From Symsagittifera roscoffensis (taxonomy: Eukaryota; Xenacoelomorpha; Acoela; Convolutidae): a DNA stretch of 64,000 bases. Both the position numbers and the translations under genes were made by a program. Below, one piece after another: positions 9,384 through 21,429 of this stretch. Position 1 is the first letter of the stretch. Every line of letters starts with the position of its first letter. The stretch is taken from positions 23,083,254-23,147,253 of the forward strand of contig NC_087065.1 in the NCBI RefSeq assembly GCF_963678635.1, written 5' to 3'. The notes beneath the pieces were generated by a model. That model was not told the DNA's origin. It searched no databases and saw nothing but the letters and a program-made list of their open reading frames with translations.

Positions 9384-12174
9384 ATGACTTTTAATACTCG
9401 AGGCTTAGTAGATATAAACAGTAGAACAAAGTTTTCAAATACGCTAAATACACACGATTACGACATTTTATGCTTAACAGAAACGTGGTTAACTTGTGAT
9501 ATCCCATCAGCAGCCCTTTTCCTAAATAGATATCAGGTATATGGAAAAGACCGAATGACAAATGATGATCGTAAAACAAAACATGGTGGAGTACTAATTG
9601 CAATCAAAAACGACATTTTTCACGAACATATCTCATTACAAAATGAACAATCCGATTGTATAACCATCAAAATTAAAACTAAAAAAACAGCGCAATTTTG
9701 CTTTGTTGCATATACAATGCTCCGTACCCAAGTGTCTACCAATGGGAAATTAAGGATTTGAAAACCTTATTAGAAAATTTTCAGCTTAAGGCAAAGGAGT
9801 GTCAATGTAATCTGATCATTCTAACAGGTGACCTGAATCTATCACAAACAAACTGGTTAACTATGTCATCAAATCTTGATTACGAAAAGCAAATAATTGA
9901 TGCACTTGTAGAAAGAAACTTCAGTAATCAATCGACTGATCAATTAGACGTCGTCCTAGCCAATAATCCAGCTTCCATGTTCAACTGCGAATATGATTAT
10001 AGTTTACAAAATGATCTTATGCAAAACGACAAAAATTTTTCCGATCATAAACCAATTGTTACAACCATCGACCTCGAAAAGGAGGAAACGCAATTTGCAG
10101 TAACTGATATAAAATACGCTTTGAACAAGGCTGACTGGGACGAACTTAATAAAAGTATCCTCCAGGAACCCTTTCAACCGTATTGCTATAATAATGTAAA
10201 TGAATTGTTAAAGCAATGGTACGAATGATTGTGGAAAAAAATAGATGAACACATACCAAGAATTACCAAATATAGATCCCAGCTACCCCACTAGATTTCC
10301 AATGTTACATCAAATCTAATGAATAAGCTGAAAACAATGAAAAAACGAAAAAGTGTAACTCTTAGCAAATTGATTAAACTCAAACGCCTTGAAAAGCAAA
10401 TCAAACTTGAATCCGAGAAAGACCTCGCTGGAAATGAAAAATCAGTATTTGAAGGAAGAACGTTTAGTAAAATACAGAAACACTTGAAATGTATACGAAA
10501 ACCACCCTCAATTCTGCCAACAGTATATTTTGATAAGACAGTAGCTTCAATAAATGTTGAAAAGGCTGAAGTTTTTAATCAATACTTCGCGTCGGTCTTC
10601 AGTAAATCTAATATGCAGCCTGGAAATGAACCAAATAACATACTAAACTCAACTAACTACACTGAAGAAGAAATAAGCGACATATTGTTTGAACTTAACC
10701 CTGACAAATCAACCGGACCCGATAAAATTGGAAACACACTCTCAAAAAAGCGCCACAAAACCCTGTGTAAATCACTAAAACTGATCTTTCGAGCATGTGT
10801 AAGCAAGCAATGTTACCCCAGCTACTGGAAAATATGCCAAATAACACCAATATTCAAAGAGGGCAACAAAGCTGATGTAACCTGCTACCGTCCCATCAGC
10901 CTCCTATGTTGTTGCTCAAAACTCCTGGAAAAACTCCTTTTTGATAGAATTTATTGTTTCTTTCATTCAAAATTCCACACTAGTCAATACGGCTTCAGAA
11001 AAAGACGATTGGCGACACTGCAACTAATATACTTTCTCGACAAAATATACGAATGCAATGATCTAGAATCTGTCAATGAGTTAAGTTAATCGTTCTTTGT
11101 CTCGACTTTGCTAAAGCATTTGACACAGTACCGCATAGTGTGCTAATTAGCAAATAAAAGTCTCTTGGAATTGGTGGAAACATCTTAGGACTTCTAAAAT
11201 CATACTTAAGCCAACGCAAGCAATACGTGCAAATAAGCGGCGCAAAATCAACCCTAAGAAATTTAACCAGCGGTGTTCCCCAAGGATCAATTCTGGGTCC
11301 CCTCCTCTTTCTGCTATTTATTAATGATCTTCCAGAGTGTATGTCCGATATGGACAGTTTCGGGTATGCTGATGATTTCAAAGTAATCGTAACAAATCAA
11401 GTAGCGATGAACAAGGCGACCGATAACATCCAAGCCTGGCTTAATACAAATATGATGCTACCAAACACAAAAAAGTCACATACTCTTAACATCAAAGGAA
11501 ACCTTGAAGCACACTTATGCAATGCCAAACTCACCCCCGTACAATCGCAAGGTGAGCTAGGGCTCATAGTGCAGCAAAACCTAAGTTGCAATGAAAATTG
11601 CAAACGCAGATCGAACAAAGCAATGGGCGCCTTATTCCAAATAAAGCGAAATCTAACATCAAATTGTAACTGGAGAATCAAATTGAATGCATACACTGGA
11701 TACGTTGTCCCAATTGCTGTATATGCTTCTCAGACCTGGTTGCCAAATAAAGGAAATTTAACAGAATTCGAAAAAGTTGAACATCATGCAACAAAATTGA
11801 TAATAGGTTCTACCTTAAGCTATCGAAATCGTTTAATTAAATTGCATATCCTTCCGTTAAGCCTGTATGTTGAAATGCATGATTTCTTAATTCTTTTATC
11901 TATTAAAACAGGTGAAATTGAAGTTGAAAGTTCAATTGAAAAAGAGACAATATGCGATAAAACTCGACAGAGCAATCGAGGTGAATTCAAGTTATCGAAA
12001 TCGCGACTAAATAAAACCAACGAAAACTTCTTTCGAAGGACGAAATTACTGTACAACTACGTTCTTCGTGTTTATGAAAGTTTCGGGAAATTTCTAAATA
12101 AAGCTACTATTCAGAACATTTACCGGAACTTTTTCACTAAACAATACACCGAAGAAAATAAATGTACTTGGTAA
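9384..12174 (+). pseudogene. LINE ORF2: apurinic-type endonuclease and reverse transcriptase
   Basis: Endonuclease motifs: FNTRGL at the start, LCLTETWL, HGGVLIAIK, LTGDLNL and, near its end, NFSDHKPIV. RT motifs: TPIFKEGNKADVTCYRPISL, LDFAKAFDTVPH (motif A, 11101-11136), SGVPQGSILGPLLFLLFIND and FGYADDFKVI (catalytic Asp pair). This is the layout of the Jockey/CR1 superclade. The frame is broken between 9698 and 9761, by in-frame stops at 10228 and soon after, by a shift near 11090 and by a stop near 11154. Domain order and length are otherwise complete, so this is a full-length dead copy. Confidence 0.88.
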
Positions 12175-12275
12175 GTAATATGCAGATGTGGCAACTGCAA
12201 TCCTCTCAGTAAAATAAAACTGAACTGGAGATGAATTGAAAAATGGATGAAAACCCTTGAGACTCTCTAAATTCT

Positions 12276-12320
12276 GTATTATTATGATTATTATTATTAT
12301 TATGATTATTACTATTATAA
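12276..12320 (+). repeat. ATT-rich microsatellite at LINE 3' end
   Basis: A run of ATT/ATG triplets follows the LINE tail directly. Such simple triplet runs often mark the 3' terminus of CR1/Jockey-type LINEs. Confidence 0.6.
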
Positions 12321-12844
12321 ACAAGCAAACGATAGTCCCAAGAGCAGAAACCATTGGGCAAAAAACTGATACACGCTCCCCCCCCCACCGCTCGAACTCT
12401 ATGCCTATCAATTCAATTACGGCATCTGCGATGTCAATTTTTCAGCTGGCATTCTGATTTCGTATCAGTGGGTTCACGATTATTTCAGTTCAAACTTGGG
12501 CGCTATCACTGTTAAATTAAAAAAAACTTCTGATTTCATTAGAGCACGCGTGTGACATTCGACCAGAATGGCGGTCAAAATTCATGGCGGTCAAAATGCA
12601 TGACAGTATGTTGTTTTTAGGTTGTAAATCAAGAAACAACATACTGTTAATCCAAACGTAGCGTTTAAAAAGAGTTTTTTCAAAAAAAAAGATTAATTAC
12701 GGAGAAAATGTATTAATTCACAGCATCGTATACAATTTTACTACATAATCTCTTACAAATTTAGAGGTTTAGTATGTATTTCATCACATTCAACTTCCCG
12801 TTTAGGGTAAAAATAGCTCAGTCCTTTTTTAAATTGTTTCCTTT
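12321..12844. other. Spacer between LINE and PolB, with hairpin and direct repeat
   Basis: No gene seen. It holds a short C-rich tract near 12381, a direct repeat (ATGGCGGTCAAAAT twice, about 17 bases apart, near 12572-12603) and a perfect inverted repeat listed separately. The Polinton polymerase ends at 12845 on the other strand. Confidence 0.5.
12603..12647. repeat. Perfect 14-bp inverted repeat
   Basis: ACAGTATGTTGTTT (12603-12616) and AAACAACATACTGT (12634-12647) are exact reverse complements around a 17-nt loop. It lies about 200 bases beyond the 3' end of the decayed PolB gene. It might be a remnant of an element terminus or a transcript-end hairpin. Confidence 0.7.
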
Positions 12845-15800
12845 CTAAGTTGCGACTGCATGGTTAATCGTTTTAAATCCTTTATTCATTGACTTCAAAT
12901 TCACTGCCTCATCCAGTACTTGTCGATACTTTGCCATCGGTCCATCTCCAGAGTCTTCTAATGCACGTTTGTTCAGACCTTTACTGCTAAACTTATACTT
13001 TTGACTTTTTCTATCGTAACAGGAATAGGTTTTACAACACAGGCCTAATATTTCGGTGCATCTGAACTCCTCCTTGAACAATCTTGGTTCTCTCTTGTCA
13101 TGTTTCTTATGTTTAGAACAGCAAGTACGGGGAAAAAAGTTGTTTTTTGCATCTGCTCTTAAGTCGTCTCGACAGTCCTTGCTTCGCCTTTCAGTCCATT
13201 CTGTTCGCTTACTGGGAAGGATACAATCATCTAAATCTTCATCTGCCAAAGCCAAATAGAGGGAATCTGTATCCATTTCTAGTTCTACGAATTTGTTGAC
13301 ATCGCAAAATTTATCGAAAAAGTTATAATACAGCTGCAACATTCTCAACTTGGCATACTGTAGTATAAAGAATCCTACTATAATTGGTTCACGATGCTCT
13401 ATAGTAGATTTAACAAGTTCCACTTCATGCAAATCTTTAGCTACGATATTAAGTCTCTTGAAGAATTGGTTATTGATAGCTTTGTGGGTTTTTTGGTCTC
13501 CAAGATATTTTGTCATTGTATGTTTTCATCTGTCCTTTATTTGATAGCCGTAGGAACTTTTTCCTAGAAGTTTCATCGTTTCGGCTACTACGCCAGATAA
13601 TGGATTTTCGTCGCCGGCTCGCCTAGAATCAACAACAGACTGAACAAAACTGTTGAAAACTTTATGCGGTGTGTATTGTACAAAAACGATGAGTTTTTTT
13701 AAACTGTAGTCCTAGATCCAAGTAAGAGTTGAAAATTGGTGTGATCAGTGTTCCAATGGTCAATTTGAAGCTCGATATCAACATTCTTTGCGGTTGTTTT
13801 AACAAATCGTTTTCTTCCGCATATGTCTTCTTATATTGACCAATATCGCTTCTGGAAACATCAATATTTTTGAATATAGATGGTAAATTGGAAAATTCTG
13901 CTTTAAGCTCGTCTGGAACACTCAGATCGCATTGCACTTAGCCGAACATTGTTTTCTTTCTAATGTTTTGCACTAGTGAATTGGCAGAAAGAGGTCTTTT
14001 GAAGGGAAAGTGAGTTCTAACGTGATTTTTCACGTCTACATTGTTTTTAAAATAATCCCTCCAGCTACACTCCCACATTTCTTCTATAGAGTATCCTTTT
14101 TCTCGAATGTAATCTTTTCGAAGCTGATCCATTTCTCTTTTCTTGGTTCCGCTTTTGATATCATCATCAGTTAGGCTCGGTCTAGCTTCTTGACATTGAC
14201 AAAATGGAAATAACAACCCATTGCTTCCAAGACAGTCTTAGAATGGTCGCAATAACCATCAACACTAAAGCAATCAATTTTTTTCTGTTTTCCTGTAGTG
14301 TAGTAACTCTCAATTTTACATTCAGGTCTGGTTGCTTGAAAGTTTGACATGACCATATTTTCAAAAGTTCGAACTCAATTTTGCCTTGCCTTGAATTTTT
14401 GTGTTTCTTCATCGTATTCTCATCTCGTATACAAACCTGTGGTCATATCTTGACACATAGAATAAGGATAGAATTGACTAGCGTCAATCCCAACGATTGA
14501 TTTGCACAAATTTTTTGATTTTCGAATAAAGGATTCAATTGCTACTGCTTTCCTTGTGAAAACAATTGAGGGACCACCGGTCATATCTTCCCGTATTTTT
14601 TCAAGCAAGTCACTATTACTCGAAAAGAATGGGTAAAACTTATAGTCGGTTGATTTGTGTAGACAGATATTGGCTAGATTCGGTAGTGTGCAACCGAGCT
14701 TTAACATGTCTATCCGATCGTCATGATAAAATTCAATCATTTTCTGCATAGCATCAAGGGTAGGAACAACATCCTTGATGTTATAATACCGCAGAAAATT
14801 GCGAAATGTTGTCATCTTTTCCTGTTCCCAGATAGATTTAAGGTAGTTGTAGTTTTCCAATCCCGTAGGTGGTTTGGTGTTGAGACCGAGTTTTTTCAAG
14901 GCTTGCTCTTCAGTTATCCCAGTGTTAAGAAGTTTTTGATAATCATCAAACTCTTTATCGAGAAGAATACTAATCTTCAGTTTGCTGTAGAAGTCATCAT
15001 TCGAGGGTAGTTGTTGTTCATCAAGCTTGTTGGGAGTATCAAACCACTCGTATGGAAAGTATCCTTTCGTCTCACTAGTTTTCTAAGCTTTTAGAAAAGA
15101 GTCTAAGGTAGTAGCTCCAACCAAAAAAAAATAATGTCCAGAAGCTGAACATCTCCAAATTTGAAGGAAACAAAGTCGTTTGCTTTCTTGATAACTGAAG
15201 GTTCAATTTCTTTTTTGTTGATAAGGTAGGGAATGAGGTATGATTTAATGAGATTTATAACATACCGACCACTGTTGAATCCAAATATTGGTAGAGTATA
15301 GGTGTATCTCTCTAGATGTTGCATCAAATCAATCAATTGATTTTTTTGAATCCTGAGAAAGTGAGTGGATGCGTATGTTTCTCCCTCATCCTCGATACAT
15401 TCGTCTTCGTACTCTCTTGCTTCAATCTTGTTGAAACTAACTCGTTCATTAAGTATGCTGAAAATTGTGTGTAGTCGCTTTTTGATGTTATTTTCAATTT
15501 CCAGAAACTTTGATCGCATTTCGGTTTTCTTTTTTTTCGGCTAACAACTCCAAGTTTGCCACAAAGTCAAAAATGAGGGATTGTGGATCTTTGTCACACG
15601 AAAGTATGGGTTTGTCAAGCAAATTGGATGAAATTGACACTGATATGGGTTCATGCTTCCCGATCCAAGTTATTGTTTTGGTTGGTTTTAGTTCTTCGGA
15701 TGGCACGCAAATTGATTCAAAGTCAAAAATAGCGACATTTTTGAATAAGGTTTGTTCTTTTGCTCACTCAATATTGAACCCATCCAGTTTTTCAAACAAC

Positions 15801-17031
15801 GTCTCTCGTAGAGTATAAATATTTCTGGGGTAAATGTTTTTGATTCGATCTTTGCATCGTAGGAGATGCTTGTTAAAATTTTGAGATATATTGAAAAATG
15901 TATCGCAAGTTGGGCATCGGAAGCATTTGAAGAAGTTGTCGATGTTATTGACGTAAATAATGTGGTTGTTTTATCGTAGAAGTTTCACTGTGTTCTCGTA
16001 TTTACCGATACTTCTCCGAGCTAATTCTCCTACAAAATCTCCATCTTCAATATCGATATCGTAGATGAAGATCCTTTTCCCTACTACATCTTTAACTAGA
16101 AACTCGAAACTCCATCGAAACTCCACAAAATTATTTCGAATCACAACCCGATTTTTCCAATCATTAAAGATCTCTGAAGTGGATGTTTCAAGACTTGTTG
16201 TTCCATGTAAACGAAGTGCAAGCGCTCGAAACAAACACAAATTGTCATTGTATGGTTGTTTTGTGTCTTGATCCGAAATCAAACAATTAACATGGTTATT
16301 CCTCAGAAGTGGTTCGGGAATCACAGAATCTGGACATCACATAGGTACGTTTTTCAGTAGGGCTGCAAAAATGGTCACATTAGTGATCAGCTTGAATCGC
16401 CATTTCGTATTTCGTCTCTCTGGTGTACAAATTTCAATGATATCTTGTTTTGTATAGTCGTCAAGTCTGCTTTAGTACAAAATAGTATAGATTTATCAAA
16501 GAGTGTGTTATTTTCATGAGCGTAGAAATAACGATATTCGCCTGTTTCTATTTTACGTAACACAAATCCCAAGCTAATGTTGATTTTTGCTGCAAAATCT
16601 AGTTTTTCAAAGACTTGATCCAGTTTTTCATTAACTAGATTAGGATCTAGTTTTGAAAGTTGAAAATTGAATACTTTGTGGCGACCATTTTCCATCTCAA
16701 TATCAGTCAAGAAGTGTTGACAAGCATTCAACTCATCTCGTAGCTGATCACTATCCTCCTCGTTTTCCAAGATTTTAATCAAACCAGCAACAGAACCACT
16801 CGTTTTTCTCGCTTTCATTCCGTGATCCTTCTTGCGATGCTGTTGAATTGAATAATAGCTTGGAAATATTTTCTCACACAATACACACTTTGTTGACTTT
16901 GGATTTGACTGTACGTGCTTCTTGCTCGTATGGAAATTCATTTCTTGCTGGTTGTATGTACAATAGCTACATTCCGGACAAGAAATAACTCCTCGCACAC
17001 AACTCTTGCGATGTCGCATTTTTACAAACAT
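12845..17031 (-). pseudogene. Maverick/Polinton-type protein-primed DNA polymerase B, many frame breaks
   Basis: Read on the minus strand from 17031, fragments line up in order with one long polymerase. First come two C2H2-like fingers (CPECSYC; CVLCEKIF with two His) and FNFQLSKLDPNL. Next is DNLCLFRALALRLHG (about 16250), then IDIEDGDFVGELARR. TWIGKHEPISVSISS is followed by an exonuclease stretch, IFGFNSGRYVINLIKSYL, where Val stands at the usual catalytic Asp. Then come YYNIKDVVP, motif A GIDASQFYPYSM (about 14475), motif B KLLGKSSYGYQ (about 13570) and motif C MDTDSLYLAL (about 13265). Stops and shifts separate at least seven pieces. Polintons use this enzyme to copy their own DNA. No integrase, capsid or packaging ATPase was found nearby, so the rest of the element is lost. 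Confidence 0.88.
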
Positions 17032-18682
17032 ACATCATACTACAGTCCTCGCATTTCATTTTCTAATTCCTGTTGAGTGCTGGCATCTGAAAAAAAAGTG
17101 GGAGATTTAGCTTGTAGTAAAATTTAAAAAAAAAACATGGTTCCTACAAAATTGGGAGATTCAAAATGTCCCAAAAATATTCGATTATTTATACTTACTT
17201 TGATTAGTTCAATTTTATTGAAAATATTTCCAAGTAGTTATACAAACTATAGAGCGATTGCTTTTAACATAAAGAAAATCAGAATGAAATGAGTTTTATT
17301 TTCTTTTACTAAGAGAAAATCAATCAATCGGAGTTGAGTTTTCTTTTATTTATCACTGTTTAATGAAAATCAATCAATCAGAATCCAGCATTTTCTAAAA
17401 GTGAATTGTTTATTATTTTCAAAAAAAACATAATCATTATTTGAAAATGTCTATCAAAAACATTTGAATTTCCTCGAGTTACTTTACAAGAAAAAAGAAA
17501 AAATTCCAATTGATTTTCTTATTGATGAAATAGATGTTGACTCTTACTTTTTAAATAATTTTTTGGACGTTTTTATTGTGCAAAATAGAGTTATCCGACT
17601 AAGTAAAGGTCTCTTCAGAGAAACTTACTCAATCAAAGAGTTTACTTTTGATCCACAAATTGCGTATCAAAGTTTTAAACTTACTGCTGAATTACACCTC
17701 ACAAGGAAAGAAATTTTGTTTATTCTCGAGAATTTGAAATTAACCAAAAAGTCGTACGATAATGTATCAAAACTCTTTTTATCCCCTATCCAAAACCCAA
17801 ATTTTTAAAAACTCCCCAGCCAAGTTCTTTAATCCTTCATTTCTTTGAGAATTTCAAAGTTCAAAATCCTGCTTGATTCGGTTTGGAATCAGATTTCCCG
17901 AGGTTTGCTTTGAAAAATTCGTCAACTTTGGGTTATCTTACCAAATTTACATAAAAATTAAAGAACTTCACTATCAACTCAAAAGTCTATCTACACAAAA
18001 AATGCAGTTAACTTGATGAAAAAAATTGCAGAGATGTTACTTTTATTATTTTTCTTTCTTTTGTTACTTATATCAGCAATATTTTTTTTTTTACTGCAAA
18101 CAACTTTCGGTCATTTATTTTTGCAATTACTTTTGTGTATATTTTTACTTATATGGAAGATTTAAGTCCTTAAAAGGGTCTTCTGATTGGATACGGCAAC
18201 TAGAACAAAAATGAACACTTTTGTAATTGGAAACGAAAATGCCCAAAATGGAACTTTGTTTCCGATTGGACACGACTTTTATCAAAGAACGCCATAAAAG
18301 GAAGCTGAAATCTGATTGGACACGACTACAATCCAAATAAAGAAAATCGATTTTGAGTGGTCAAACCTATACATTCGAGTTGAAGGTACCCTTCTCTCTT
18401 AACCAAAAATCATTTTTTTAAACTTAACCACCGACAACTACCTCCTCTCTCAGTTCTAAAAACCTTAATTTCAACTTAACTTCCGTCAGCCACCCCATCT
18501 CTCAGTTCTTTCTTGTTTTAACTCTTTAACTCAGTTTTTTGCTCGAAATGATCTTCTCAGTGCAAAACAGCAATCTCATGTACTCTGTAGAATTTTCGCC
18601 TGATCTAGTACAAATTCAAGTGCGAGAAACAGTCTCTTGAGTTTTTCTGGTACGAATGGACATCCCAATATAAGTCTGGCAC
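17032..18682. other. AT-rich stretch with short repeats, no firm gene
   Basis: A frame at 17464-17808 (115 codons, no ATG start) has no recognisable motif and I do not call it a gene. Three roughly 50-bp copies of a unit beginning GAAAATCA(ATCAATC) start near 17275, 17315 and 17365. A group of ATTGG boxes at 18186-18319 is listed separately. The direct repeat CTCTCTCAGTTCT occurs near 18451 and 18509. Confidence 0.45.
18181..18320. promoter_or_regulatory. Cluster of inverted CCAAT boxes
   Basis: ATTGG (CCAAT on the minus strand) occurs at 18186-18190, 18226-18230, 18265-18269 and 18315-18319, spaced 39-50 bases. Three lie in the longer context TC(T/C)GATTGGA(T/C)AC. An ATAAAAGG stretch near 18293 follows. 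The cluster lies about 360-500 bases upstream of the ORF at 18683. A promoter role is inferred only from spacing and motif. Confidence 0.35.
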
Positions 18683-18973
18683 ATGGTGGAAGTGATGCGA
18701 AGGGATTTCAACGAGCATCATCTGACACAAGTACCCATGACAGAGAACCAACTTGAACAAATGCAAATGTTGGAGGAAGTTTCTGATCACGTGGGAATGA
18801 ACTACCCCGAGATTCCTGACTCAAGATTTGTAGCTCAACCAGTCGACGACTTCCTCTTTCCGTGGGAGGATGCAGGATCAGCCGAAAACCCCATCACAAT
18901 AGATGAAGATGAGGGTTTCTCAGAAACAACTTCTTCTGCTGCTCGACAATTCTTTGATTTAATGTTTTTGTAA
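18683..18973 (+). CDS. Small acidic protein of unknown function
   Basis: This 96-codon frame starts with an ATG and is rich in Glu, Asp, Gln and Met. It contains ENPITIDEDEGFSE, a short hydrophobic-then-acidic pattern that resembles a SUMO-interacting motif, and ends in a hydrophobic FFDLMFL. I do not recognise a family. It stands alone between the Polinton remnant and the Gypsy nest, downstream of a group of inverted CCAAT boxes. It could be a real small gene, an accessory gene of a lost element, or a chance frame. Confidence 0.35.
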   Translation: MVEVMRRDFNEHHLTQVPMTENQLEQMQMLEEVSDHVGMNYPEIPDSRFVAQPVDDFLFPWEDAGSAENPITIDEDEGFSETTSSAARQFFDLMFL

Positions 18974-19550
18974 ATAATTGTTGTTTGGTATTGACTTTGT
19001 TTTCTGTTATTAATTAATTTCTTCAATTTCATTTTAATTAGGAGAATAGATGAAAGGTTCAGAGTAAATCATTGAAAAACAATTAGAACTTGATTTAGTG
19101 TTCAGAACTCGCACATATGTTAAGAAACTCGAATAATTTTTACACACATATTCGGAAAAACGCTAGAAAAATTGAACACGAGTAAAAAATTACCTAATGG
19201 TTTTTGCATATTGTCAAAAAACTCACACACTACTTTTAGCACTTTACACGTGATATATGAACAATTTTTACCACTTAGGTAACGCGCGCCGAGGTTTTTG
19301 CGATAAAACAAGACGTTTTGACACAAAATTCAAAAAAAACGCCTTTTTTTTACCATTCTCTTACCATTGAAACCTTACGATTCTTGTTTTTTTTACATTG
19401 AGAAACCTATAACTTATCCTAATACTTTACAAAAACCTATTTCCTATCTTAATAGGTAGCCAGCAGTCCCGGAAATATTTTTCCTATCTTAAAGCATGAG
19501 GGACCGCCGGCACCGCTCCCCCCCCCCCCCCCCCCCCGCCCACTCTTCTA
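18974..19550. other. AT-rich spacer with C20 homopolymer
   Basis: No gene seen. It ends in a run of 20 C residues (19518-19537) about a dozen bases from the 3' end of the minus-strand Gypsy fragment. Other long G/C homopolymers (22668-22682, 37473-37486) lie inside the J-domain region of the related elements. Confidence 0.5.
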
Positions 19551-19860
19551 TTACTCATTAGATTTCAGTTGAACCGTTTGTAATTGCAAATCAGGAAATT
19601 TCAGCGCTTGATCCCAGATATTGTTCGAATTATCTGTTGTTTTCCCTATTTGAATACTCACTTCCTCAGTGGTAGTTGGAACCCTTGATGAGCAGTCCGC
19701 ATGTATGACTTTCTTTCCTGCTTCGTGCTTGATTTCGAAATGGAACTGCCCAAGTTTCTCCAACCATCTAACTATCATACCGTCTGGCTCCTTGAAGCTA
19801 TAAAGCCATGTTAAGGTTCCGTGATCCGTAAATATTAAGAATTTTCGTCCCAAAAGATAG
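19551..19860 (-). pseudogene. RNase H C-terminal fragment of Gypsy element A
   Basis: The frame contains FLIFTDHGTLTWLYSFKEPD, then MIVRWLEKLGQFHFEIKHEAG and HADCSSRVP, the end of a Gypsy RNase H domain (the DHxxL and final Asp region). The other copies have the same segment at 28149-28385 and 34608-34844. It is a fragment without the N-terminal catalytic residues. Confidence 0.75.
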
Positions 19861-19879
19861 TTTCGAAAACAATGCGTGA

Positions 19880-20498
19880 CATATACGATCCAAAAGGCTC
19901 CTAATGGTGCCGTCGTTCCTGGCTACTAAAGAGTCTGTTTCCTTGAATCTGATTCCTTAAATCGGTATGATGAGCAATTGTACTGTCCTGGTATATGTTA
20001 TTTGCTTCTTTTCGCATGTTCAGTACCTTCAGGCAAACTTTTCCTTGGTTTACACTAACCAGTGAATCTGCTACCAGTAGTCCAATTTTTTTTGAGTTCC
20101 CTTATGTCTTCAATTAAACCTTCTGGACTACAATGGATGGTATCGTTTTGATCCTTGATGACGATTTCGACTACTTTTTCATGTCTGCTGGGGATTCTTG
20201 CATTCCTCTCTGCTATTGCAAAAGTTCGAACACCGGTCGTTGTTTGTGCTGATAACGGTAGCGCTGACCGACGTTTCGTACTTTATAGCAATTGTTCGCC
20301 AATGTATGGAATACATTCTTGATCTATCACGGAATCTTAATCAAGAATGCAGGGTAAGCAGTTATCCGCCGTTATTAAAAACTCTTGTGTAAACTCTCCG
20401 GATTTTGGTTTCATTTTATACTTTCCGGCTTTCCAATCCAGTAGACGTGTCGAAACTTATGAGTGAAATCCTGTTCAATAACAAATTGAAACTCTTTG
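19880..20498 (-). pseudogene. Protease and linker region of Gypsy element A
   Basis: No long frame survives, but translation on the minus strand gives pieces such as FAIAERNARIPSRHEK and SPEGLIEDIREL that match the linker after protease in the plus-strand copies (26585-26730). The region ends abruptly at about 19890, where RNase H sequence follows because reverse transcriptase has been deleted. Confidence 0.55.
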
Positions 20499-21414
20499 TT
20501 AGTGGAGCCCAATCGGATTACGTTGTTTTCTTCCGTCCATTTTTCTAAGGATAGTTTCGCATTTTGTGGGTAGAACTTCCACAAGTAAATTAATTAAGGC
20601 AGATCTTTGCCCAATGACCTTTTTTCCACATAGTCGATATTTGTCATAGTTGTTGCACCTTCTGGGATTGTCATTTCTTTCGCGCGTGTTTGGTGCTGGG
20701 GTGGTAGTTCTTGCTCGGTCTCTTGAAACTTGTTCCCTGTAACGGTTCATATCGCGTCGCGTTCCTCCCCTGTGGCTGTTGTCTTTTCAACCGTCACTGC
20801 TCCGGACCTTATTTTTAGTACTAACCGATACATAATGATCTAGTCTGTTCACCGCGTTCATTAGCATTTCTGTTTCATCCCTCCGTATGGCTGCTATTCG
20901 TGGCGTTTGTTCTTCTTCCTCAATTCTGACAAGGGCTTCCAGGTGAAGTGCCCGCTCTAAAGATTTCGCGATGTTCATGCCCTTGTCCCCAATTGTCTTG
21001 CGGAGTTCAAGTCCAACTTGGCTGTTGTAAATCATTTCGCGAAAACCTCGAATCCCTCAGTGATACTGTATGGCTTAGGAATTGATTGGGTACACTTACA
21101 ACGCCACTTGCTGTAAATCCCTCAAAAACCTAATAACTTTTCACCTGCATGCTGCAAGCGACGCGTTAGCCATCCGCGAAAGACCGCCGGTTTTTCAGTG
21201 AAAGATCTCATCAAAATGGTAACTGTCTCATCATAGCTATTTCTAGTAGCCTCTGGGAGGTTACGGTAAAATTTGTTTGCAGATTTCTGCAATCTTAACG
21301 CGAAATATTGCGGCCGTTTTTCAATTTCGGTTCCACTAGCAGATCAATTCCAGTTTTTGTAGTTTGGCTAATAACTCAAAAGGTTTTAAGTAGCTTTCGA
21401 ACTTGCTGTTGCCA
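20499..21414 (-). pseudogene. Gag of Gypsy element A
   Basis: Fragments match the gag of the two plus-strand copies: LERALHLEALVRIEEEEQTP (about 20970-20910) and an Arg-rich nucleocapsid part ending in RRCNNYDKYRLCGKK, a degraded zinc knuckle. Several stops interrupt it (frames 21035-20787 and 20750-20499 are the longest). As gag it would have formed the particle around the element RNA. It is not functional. Confidence 0.65.
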
Positions 21415-21429
21415 AACTACCTCCCACCC

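Larger units (their letters stand above)
6801..12320 (+). mobile_element. CR1/Jockey-like LINE with three coding parts, decayed
   Basis: Three coding parts lie in line on the plus strand: an SGNH-esterase ORF (6801-7450), a zinc-finger/coiled-coil ORF1 (7637-9369) and an endonuclease-RT ORF2 (9384-12174), followed by a short tail and an ATT-rich microsatellite. Esterase and PHD-like domains are known in ORF1 of the CR1/L2 group, which supports one element. The esterase standing first and in a separate ORF is unusual, so a second, unrelated fragment at 6801-7450 is possible. Confidence 0.7.
19551..21414 (-). mobile_element. Gypsy-class element A, internally deleted (minus strand)
   Basis: This is a minus-strand relative of the two plus-strand elements at 25229 and 31697. 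Reading leftward: gag (21414-20499), protease and linker (about 20490-19900), then directly the C-terminal part of RNase H (19853-19551). Reverse transcriptase is missing; the break lies near 19880-19900. The gag start codon equivalent (21414-21412) reads TTG instead of ATG. Integrase is absent. Confidence 0.75.

Noticed and set aside
12210..12386. AT triplet run and C-rich tract as part of a gene on the minus strand (12094-12411)
   Set aside because: The product is simple-sequence translation (poly-Ile/Asn) over the LINE tail.
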